Part shown: positions 49,685 to 54,667 of the stretch, one piece after another
Numbering within the stretch: position 1 is the first letter of the stretch
How the letters are laid out: each line of letters begins with the position of its first letter
Assembly (NCBI RefSeq): GCF_003385235.1
Contig: NZ_PQIA01000059.1
Span: 1 to 54,667, forward strand
DNA from: Amycolatopsis circi
GTDB lineage: Bacteria > Actinomycetota > Actinomycetes > Mycobacteriales > Pseudonocardiaceae
DNA length: 54,667 bases
Direction: 5' to 3'
Made by a program: the position numbers and the translations under genes
The notes under the pieces: model-generated
The model's database searches: none
Told to the model about the DNA's origin: nothing
Seen by the model: the letters and a program-made list of their open reading frames with translations, nothing else

Positions 49685-49701
49685 GCGCTGTGAGGGGGCC
49701 C

Positions 49702-50595
49702 ATGCTGATCGCGGACCGCTACGAGGTCGACGATCTGCCGCTCGGGCGGGGCGGCATGGGTTCGGTGCACCGCGGACTCGACCAGCGGCTCGGCCGGCGC
49801 GTCGCGATCAAGCTGCTGCGATTGCCTGGCGGTGACGAAGAGCTGGAGGAACGCTTCGCCCGCGAAGCGCGCATCCTCGCGACGCTCGACCATCCCGGCG
49901 CGCCCACGCTGTACGACTTCGGCGCTCATGACGACCGGTTGTTCCAGGTCATGCAGTTCGTCGAAGGCGTGACGCTGGACGATCTGCTCGCCGAGCACGG
50001 TCCGCTGCCGGTGCCGTGGGCGGCGGCGATCGCGGCGCAGGCGGCCGCGGTGCTGTCGGCGGCGCACGCTCGCGCGGTCTGTCACCGTGACCTCAAGCCA
50101 GGCAACCTGATGCTCTGCCCGGACGGCAGTGTGAAGGTAATGGACTTCGGGCTCGCTGTGTTACGCGAAGCCGACACCGCTCGCTTCACGCGCGCGGGAC
50201 AGCTGCTGGGTACGCCGTCGTACATGGCTCCGGAGCAGATCCAACGGGGGCACGCGGAGCCGCGAAGCGATCTGTACGCGCTTGGTTGCGTACTGCACGA
50301 GATGCTGACTGGCCGTCCGGTCTTCACCGGGCCTACGGCGTACGCGGTCTTCGACAAGCAGGTGAAGGAAACAGCGCCGGTCGTTCCCGGCGTACCGCGG
50401 GAGTTGAACGCGCTTCTCGCCGCGACGCTCGCGAAGGATCCTTCGGTGCGACCTTCTGGGGCGGAAGTGCTGTACGCGCATCTCGTGCCTTTCGCGCGGG
50501 ACTTGCCGCCGTTGCCGGGATTCCTGCACCCGGCAACGGTGCTGAGCCCTTCGCGGATGTACGCGCGCATGGTGGGGCTTAGCGGCGAGCGTTGA
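49702..50595 (+). CDS. Soluble serine/threonine protein kinase
   Basis: 297 residues, a complete Hanks-type domain: LGRGGMGSVHRG (Gly loop), K37 in VAIKLL, E in REARIL, CHRDLKPGNLML (D130, N135), KVMDFGLA (D148), TPSYMAPEQI and SDLYALGCVLHEMLTGRPVF. There is no transmembrane helix or PASTA domain, so it is cytosolic. The frame also has a GTG at 49681 that overlaps the methylase stop (GTGA); I prefer ATG 49702 because GAGGGGG precedes it and the family begins LIADRYEVDDLPLG. Co-transcribed with the methylase; the PP2C gene lies divergently upstream. Confidence 0.9.
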   Translation: MLIADRYEVDDLPLGRGGMGSVHRGLDQRLGRRVAIKLLRLPGGDEELEERFAREARILATLDHPGAPTLYDFGAHDDRLFQVMQFVEGVTLDDLLAEHGPLPVPWAAAIAAQAAAVLSAAHARAVCHRDLKPGNLMLCPDGSVKVMDFGLAVLREADTARFTRAGQLLGTPSYMAPEQIQRGHAEPRSDLYALGCVLHEMLTGRPVFTGPTAYAVFDKQVKETAPVVPGVPRELNALLAATLAKDPSVRPSGAEVLYAHLVPFARDLPPLPGFLHPATVLSPSRMYARMVGLSGER

Positions 50596-51097
50596 TGCTC
50601 GTCGGCGTCTGCTCCGACAGCGGCAGCCCAAGCTTCTGGATGCGGTAGTAGGTGAAGAGGTTCTGCACGCCGATACTGACGCCGATCGTGAGCATGATCG
50701 TCGAAGACGTCACGGTGTTGCTGACGCCGAGCGCGGCTCCGATGAAGGAGAAGCCGACGCGTACGCCAATGGTCGCGAACCACAGCACCAGCGTGAGCGG
50801 AGTGCCCTTCACGAACGTCGTGCCTTCGCGAGCGCTGAGGACCGAAGTGGAGCTGCGCAGGACGCCCAGCAGGCCAAGGACTATGACATCGCCAGCCAGC
50901 AGCGTGTATTCCGTCACGGTCGCGCTTTGCAACGCGGTGGCGGAGGAGAACGCGCCGATCGCGGTCAGGATGAACGGCAGCGTCAGCAACCGCTTGCGGC
51001 TGAGCAGCGTGCCGCGCCACTGCCGGTAGACGACCCGGTAGAGGACGAGCGCCGCGATCGCGACGTAGAGAACGATGGTGAGCGGGCCGAGGTTCAC
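50579..51097 (-). CDS. Membrane protein of unknown function
   Basis: 172 residues with about four to five helices: LGPLTIVLYVAIAALVLYRVVY, LLTLPFILTAIGAFSSATAL, LLAGDVIVLGLLGVL, TLVLWFATIGVRVGFSFIGAALG. The patterns YRVVYRQWRGTLLSRKRLLTLP and SREGTTFVKGTPL look conserved in the actinomycete family, but I cannot name it. GTG 51097 follows AAGGAG by four bases. Its 3' end overlaps the kinase gene by 17 bp in the opposite direction. Confidence 0.75.
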   Translation of the reverse strand: MNLGPLTIVLYVAIAALVLYRVVYRQWRGTLLSRKRLLTLPFILTAIGAFSSATALQSATVTEYTLLAGDVIVLGLLGVLRSSTSVLSAREGTTFVKGTPLTLVLWFATIGVRVGFSFIGAALGVSNTVTSSTIMLTIGVSIGVQNLFTYYRIQKLGLPLSEQTPTSINARR

Positions 51098-51359
51098 GGT
51101 GCTCCTTCGCGGAGGTGGTCGGCTTCGCCCGGCCGGCGGCGGGTGCCGGGAGGCTGCCCGGCGTGCTTCCAGCCTCGCCGGAATCAGTGCGGTTTTCGTC
51201 GGCGTGCGGGCTGGTGCCGGGTGGATCCGCGGTTCAACCCGAGGGTGGATACGCCGGATCGTGACCATTGCCGAGCAACCCTGTGGGGGTGATGGTCGTC
51301 TATTCGGGTGATACGGGTCCTACTGATGGTGACCCGACCGAATACGGGGGTACCGGATC

Positions 51360-51995
51360 GTGAAAAGGGTTCTGGTGGGGATGGCGGCGCTGGCCGCGGC
51401 TTTCGGGCTCGTGGCGTGCTCCGGCGGCGCGGCCGGGTCGGCTTCCGGCAGTGGGGCGGTCCCTGCCGCGGTGAGCGTGCCCAGCTCGTCTTCCAGTGCG
51501 CCGACCAGCAGTTCTGCCCCGGCGAGCAGCAGCAGCCCGGCAAGCACCAGCGCGACTCCGACGCCGAAGCCCACTCCGAAGCCCGCGCCCAAGCCGCAGC
51601 CGAAGGCCGATTCGGATGCGAGCACCGCCGACGTCCCATGCGCGGCGGCTGCCGCGGCTTCGGGCACCAGCGCCTGCGTCGACATCTCCGGGCATCACGC
51701 CTGGCTGCTGCAGGACGGCAAGGTGATTTACGGCCCCGTCTCGATGCTGCCCGGGCGCAAGGGGCACGCGACCCCGACCGGCACGTTCCACGTGACGTCC
51801 AAGGAAAAGATGCACCTGAGCAAGGAGTTCGACAACGCGCCGATGCCGAACTCGGTCTTCTTCTACCCGGGCGACGCGTTCCACACCGGCAGCCTGAAGG
51901 TGTACTCGCACGGCTGCGTCCACCTGTCGGCGACCTCGTCGCTGCGGTTCTTCAACACCTTGCACGTCGGTGATGTGGTTCAGGTCGTGCCCTGA
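51360..51995 (+). CDS. L,D-transpeptidase lipoprotein
   Basis: 211 residues. A lipoprotein signal (VLVGMAALAAAFGLVAC) with the lipidated Cys at position 20, then a Ser/Ala/Pro-rich linker (about 25-90) and a YkuD domain: GHHAWLLQDGKVIYG, GHATPTGTFHV, FHTGSLKVYSHGCVHLSA with the catalytic Cys of SHGC. It makes 3-3 cross-links in the cell wall or attaches proteins. GTG 51360 follows GGGGGT. The Pro/Lys repeats (TPKPTPKPAPKPQPK) should span the wall. It is divergent from the membrane protein. Confidence 0.9.
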   Translation: MKRVLVGMAALAAAFGLVACSGGAAGSASGSGAVPAAVSVPSSSSSAPTSSSAPASSSSPASTSATPTPKPTPKPAPKPQPKADSDASTADVPCAAAAAASGTSACVDISGHHAWLLQDGKVIYGPVSMLPGRKGHATPTGTFHVTSKEKMHLSKEFDNAPMPNSVFFYPGDAFHTGSLKVYSHGCVHLSATSSLRFFNTLHVGDVVQVVP

Positions 51996-52021
51996 CCCAG
52001 AGCGTCAGACCCAGAGTGTCA
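51994..52021. repeat. Two tandem 14-bp repeats
   Basis: GACCCAGAGCGTCA (51994-52007) and GACCCAGAGTGTCA (52008-52021) adjoin directly, differing in one base. They begin at the transpeptidase stop and lie upstream of the sugar-dehydrogenase gene, so they could be response-regulator sites; their use is unknown. Confidence 0.45.
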
Positions 52022-52058
52022 CGGTCGAGTAAAAATCACCCGTTAGAGGCAACTTCCT

Positions 52059-52095
52059 CCCCTTTCTGAGCGATTACCGAAGGCTCAGAAAGGGG
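52059..52095 (+). promoter_or_regulatory. Hairpin that buries the ribosome site of the sugar-dehydrogenase gene
   Basis: CCCCTTTCTGAGC (52059-52071) pairs perfectly with GCTCAGAAAGGGG (52083-52095) around an 11-base loop. The right arm contains the only Shine-Dalgarno (AAAGGGGG, 52089-52096) for the ATG at 52102. If it forms in the messenger, translation is blocked until it is opened. AGTAAAAAT upstream (about 52029) could be a -10 region. Confidence 0.55.
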
Positions 52096-52101
52096 GCCTG
52101 G

Positions 52102-54667
52102 ATGGCCTGGCGCAAGCTCCGTTCCCTTCTCGTGGCCGCACTCGCGGTCGTCGCCGTCCCTGTCGCGGTCACCGCGGTCGCCCCGGCGGCAGCAGCCGAT
52201 ACTCCGGCGCTGCCGCCGGGGTTCGTCTTGCGGGACCTGCCGACCGGACTCGGACAGTACGAGTTCACCGACTTCGCCTGGCTGCCCGACGACAGCGTGC
52301 TGGCGCTCGGCAAGTCCGGCGTCGTCAACTGGGTCCCGGCCGCGGGCGGCGGCGCGCCGCAGCGGATCGCGACCTTCCCGGTCGAGACGCAGGGCGACAT
52401 GGGCCTTACGAGCATCGCGCTCGCGCCGGACTACGCCACCTCGCACCAGATCTACCTGAACCGCTCGGTGTCGCTGGGCAACGGCCAGTACACGCTGCGC
52501 GCCGCCAAGTTCACCGTGCGGCTCGACGGAGCGGGACATCCGTCCGGACTGACCGGCGAGCAGGTGATTTTCGACCTGCCCGGCAGCCCGTATTACATCC
52601 ACGGCCTCGACACGGTTTACCCCGCGCCGGACGGCACGCTCTGGTACTCCGTCGGCGACAACGGCGACGCGGGCAAGACCAACCCGGTCGCCTTCGTCGC
52701 GCAGGACCTCGATTCACCGTTCGGCAAGATCCTGCACCTCACTGCAGACGGCAAGGGCGTCCCGAGCAATCCGTACTACAACGCCGCCGCGCCGGATTCC
52801 GCCCGCAGCAAGGTGTTCGCGAGCGGGTTCCGCAACCCCTTCCGGTTCAGTCTGGACCCGAAGAGCGGCCTGCCGGTGGTCGGCGACGTCGGCTGGTACA
52901 CCTGGGAAGAGCTGGATGTCGTGCAGCCGGGCGCGAATCTCGCTTGGCCTTGCTACGAGGGGAACCACCTGACGCCGGGCTATTCGACCGACGCGCGGTG
53001 CGCAACGGCGGTGAATACTCCGCCGTTGTGGGACTACCAGCACGGGACTGGCCCCTCGCAGGGCAACAGTGTCACTGGCGGGATTGTGTACGGGGGAAGC
53101 ACTTATCCCGCTGCTTACCAGGGCGCGTACTTCTTCGGGGACTATGCGGGGCAGAAGATCTGGACGCTGCGCTACGACACGCAGGGCAAGCTCACGCAGG
53201 CGCCTTCGAGTCCCGCGCCGTTCCAGAATGTCGGTGGGGTTACTCGGATTTCCGCTGCGCCCAACGGGGACATCGTCTTCACTGACCTCAACTCCGGGGT
53301 CCTGCGGCGGTTGAGCTACTCGACGAACAACGCTCCGCCGGTGGCTAAGGCGACGTCGTCGACGGATCCGGATACTCGTACGGTTTCCTTTGATGCCAGC
53401 GGTTCTACTGACGCTGATGGTGATCCGCTCACCTATTCATGGGACTTCGGCGATGGCACTACCGGAGCCGGGGTTCAGGCCAGCCATCAGTATGGGGACG
53501 ATGCTTCGTTCACTGCGACGTTGACTGTCAAGGATCCGCTTGGCGGTGTCGGGACCGCGAAGATTGCTGTCGCGCCGGGAAACCACTCGCCGGTGTTGAC
53601 GTTGTCCGCGCCGAACAAGGACTTTGCGGTCGGTGAGCCGGTTTCGTTGTCTGCCACGGCTACTGACGTTGAGGACGGGTCGCTTCCGGTTACGTGGACG
53701 TCGTTGATTCGGCACTGTCCGGATCTTGGGGCGTGCCATGTGCACCCTGGGGATGGGGCGACTGGGCCGACGTTGACGGTTCCGTTTACTGATCACACTG
53801 ACTCTCGGATGGAGTTCACCGCGACTGTTACCGATAGCGCGGGGGTGCAGGCCAGTAAGACGTATGTGGCTTACCCGCGCCAGCATCGGTTGACGTTGGT
53901 GGGGACGCAGCCTGCCGCGTTGAGCATCCCTAGCGAGGGCGGCGTCAGCAGCGCGATGGTCACTGAGGGTGCGACATTTGACGTGACTGCGGCGTCGGTC
54001 GGCACCGATGGGGTGTCGAAGTTCGCTGGCTGGCAAGGGGGTCCGGCTACGTCTTCGTGGTCGATCACTGTTGGCGCTGGTGATACGACGCTTACCGCCA
54101 ACTATGTGACGGCGATCGATCAGCGGTATGCGGCTGAGCCTGGGTTGCGGAGTTTGCTTGGTGCGGCTGCGGGGCCTGAGGTTGTCGACGGGCCGGTGCG
54201 GTATCGGGCTTATGCGAATGGGCGCTTGTACTGGTCCGCGGCTACCGGGGTGCATGAGATCGGGGGCCGGATTCTGGACCGGTATCTCGCTATTGGCGGG
54301 CATCAGGTTTACGGGCCGCCGGTTACCGATGAGACTTCGACTCCGGATGGGGTGGGGCGGTACAACCATTTGATTGGCACGCCGGGGAGTCAGGCTGCTT
54401 CGATCTACTGGACTGCGGCTACCGGGGCGCATTCGGTGCAGGGGCAGATTCGGGTCAAGTGGGCTGCGCTCGGGTGGGAGCGTGGGGTTGGGTATCCGAC
54501 TACTGACGAGTCCGGGACTCCTGATGGGGTTGGGCGGTTCAATCACTTTACTGGTGGGTCGGTTTATTGGACTCCTTCCCTTGGGGCGCATCAGATTGGT
54601 GGGGCTATTCGGGATAAGTGGGCTGCGTTGGGGTGGGAGCGGGGGCTTGGGTATCCGACTACGGATG
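52102..54667 (+). CDS. Partial: secreted PQQ-type sugar dehydrogenase with PKD and LGFP repeats
   Basis: Open for 855 codons from ATG 52102 to the right edge without a stop. A Sec signal (LLVAALAVVAVPVAVTAVAPAA) ends near AAADTPA. Residues about 40-410 form a glucose/sorbosone-dehydrogenase beta-propeller: LGQYEFTDFAWLPD, LTSIALAPDY, GTLWYSVGDNGDAG, SGFRNPFRFSLDP, GGIVYGG. A PKD domain follows (about 415-495: SFDASGSTDADGDPLTYSWDFGDGT), one or two more Ig-like regions, and from about 680 LGFP-type repeats (RYNHLIG, LGWERGVGYPTTDESGTPDG, FNHFTGGSVYWTP). LGFP repeats tie proteins to the mycolate cell envelope. Synonymous codons become less GC-strict after about 53000. Confidence 0.85.
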   Translation, partial: MAWRKLRSLLVAALAVVAVPVAVTAVAPAAAADTPALPPGFVLRDLPTGLGQYEFTDFAWLPDDSVLALGKSGVVNWVPAAGGGAPQRIATFPVETQGDMGLTSIALAPDYATSHQIYLNRSVSLGNGQYTLRAAKFTVRLDGAGHPSGLTGEQVIFDLPGSPYYIHGLDTVYPAPDGTLWYSVGDNGDAGKTNPVAFVAQDLDSPFGKILHLTADGKGVPSNPYYNAAAPDSARSKVFASGFRNPFRFSLDPKSGLPVVGDVGWYTWEELDVVQPGANLAWPCYEGNHLTPGYSTDARCATAVNTPPLWDYQHGTGPSQGNSVTGGIVYGGSTYPAAYQGAYFFGDYAGQKIWTLRYDTQGKLTQAPSSPAPFQNVGGVTRISAAPNGDIVFTDLNSGVLRRLSYSTNNAPPVAKATSSTDPDTRTVSFDASGSTDADGDPLTYSWDFGDGTTGAGVQASHQYGDDASFTATLTVKDPLGGVGTAKIAVAPGNHSPVLTLSAPNKDFAVGEPVSLSATATDVEDGSLPVTWTSLIRHCPDLGACHVHPGDGATGPTLTVPFTDHTDSRMEFTATVTDSAGVQASKTYVAYPRQHRLTLVGTQPAALSIPSEGGVSSAMVTEGATFDVTAASVGTDGVSKFAGWQGGPATSSWSITVGAGDTTLTANYVTAIDQRYAAEPGLRSLLGAAAGPEVVDGPVRYRAYANGRLYWSAATGVHEIGGRILDRYLAIGGHQVYGPPVTDETSTPDGVGRYNHLIGTPGSQAASIYWTAATGAHSVQGQIRVKWAALGWERGVGYPTTDESGTPDGVGRFNHFTGGSVYWTPSLGAHQIGGAIRDKWAALGWERGLGYPTTD

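Overview
The window is high-GC DNA, roughly 70 percent G+C by eye, with many GTG starts, a few TTG, Shine-Dalgarno and probably leaderless starts, WXG100-like and FtsK-type genes, a Tat substrate, PPOX/F420-type and DUF2339/DUF6328 families. This fits an actinomycete, most likely a Pseudonocardiales member of the Amycolatopsis type. The genus is an inference from protein style; no rRNA is present.

Layout. 1-1650 (-): start of a long repeat-rich gene that leaves the window. 1891-7000: GGDEF protein, isopentenyl-diphosphate isomerase, alpha/beta hydrolase, Hsp20, DUF2306 membrane protein, tRNA-dihydrouridine synthase. 7038-14166: DUF2339 membrane protein, PPOX-fold protein, secreted Cu/Zn SOD-like protein, DUF6328 protein with a repeat tail, Tat-exported phosphoesterase. 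14167-16012: repeat-rich DNA without a credible gene. 16013-24829: Lrp regulator, APC permease, lysA, ECF sigma factor, DapA-like lyase, methyltransferase, M20 amidohydrolase, tadA with its partner gene.

24873-30660 is an accessory island. It starts at a tRNA-Ser(CGA), has much lower GC (about 25430-29640), and ends in a wrecked serine integrase. Its cargo is two overlapping genes: a small protein resembling a trypsin-co-occurring domain, and a 1225-residue protein that joins a trypsin-like protease (H31/D67/S149), a restriction-nuclease-like middle and a type IIG-style N6-adenine methyltransferase (DASCGSG, NPPW) with a target-recognition C-terminus. This is the best candidate for an undescribed conflict or anti-phage system.

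30827-39550: PH-like protein, SAM methyltransferase, a coupled pair of small ESX-like helical proteins, TauD-type dioxygenase, a TetR/hydrolase pair with twin operators, CapA-like protein, ExeM/NucH-like nuclease. 39604-43794: a compact operon (WXG100-like protein, helical partner, soluble FtsK-type ATPase, two small proteins). 44166-46915: SnoaL protein and a TetR/MFS efflux pair whose operator lies on an apparent leaderless promoter. 46967-54667: tRNA-Ser(GGA), PP2C phosphatase, a wHTH-N6 methylase coupled to a Ser/Thr kinase, a membrane protein, an L,D-transpeptidase lipoprotein, and a secreted sugar dehydrogenase with PKD and LGFP repeats that runs off the right edge.

All family calls come from reading the translations; no database search was made.
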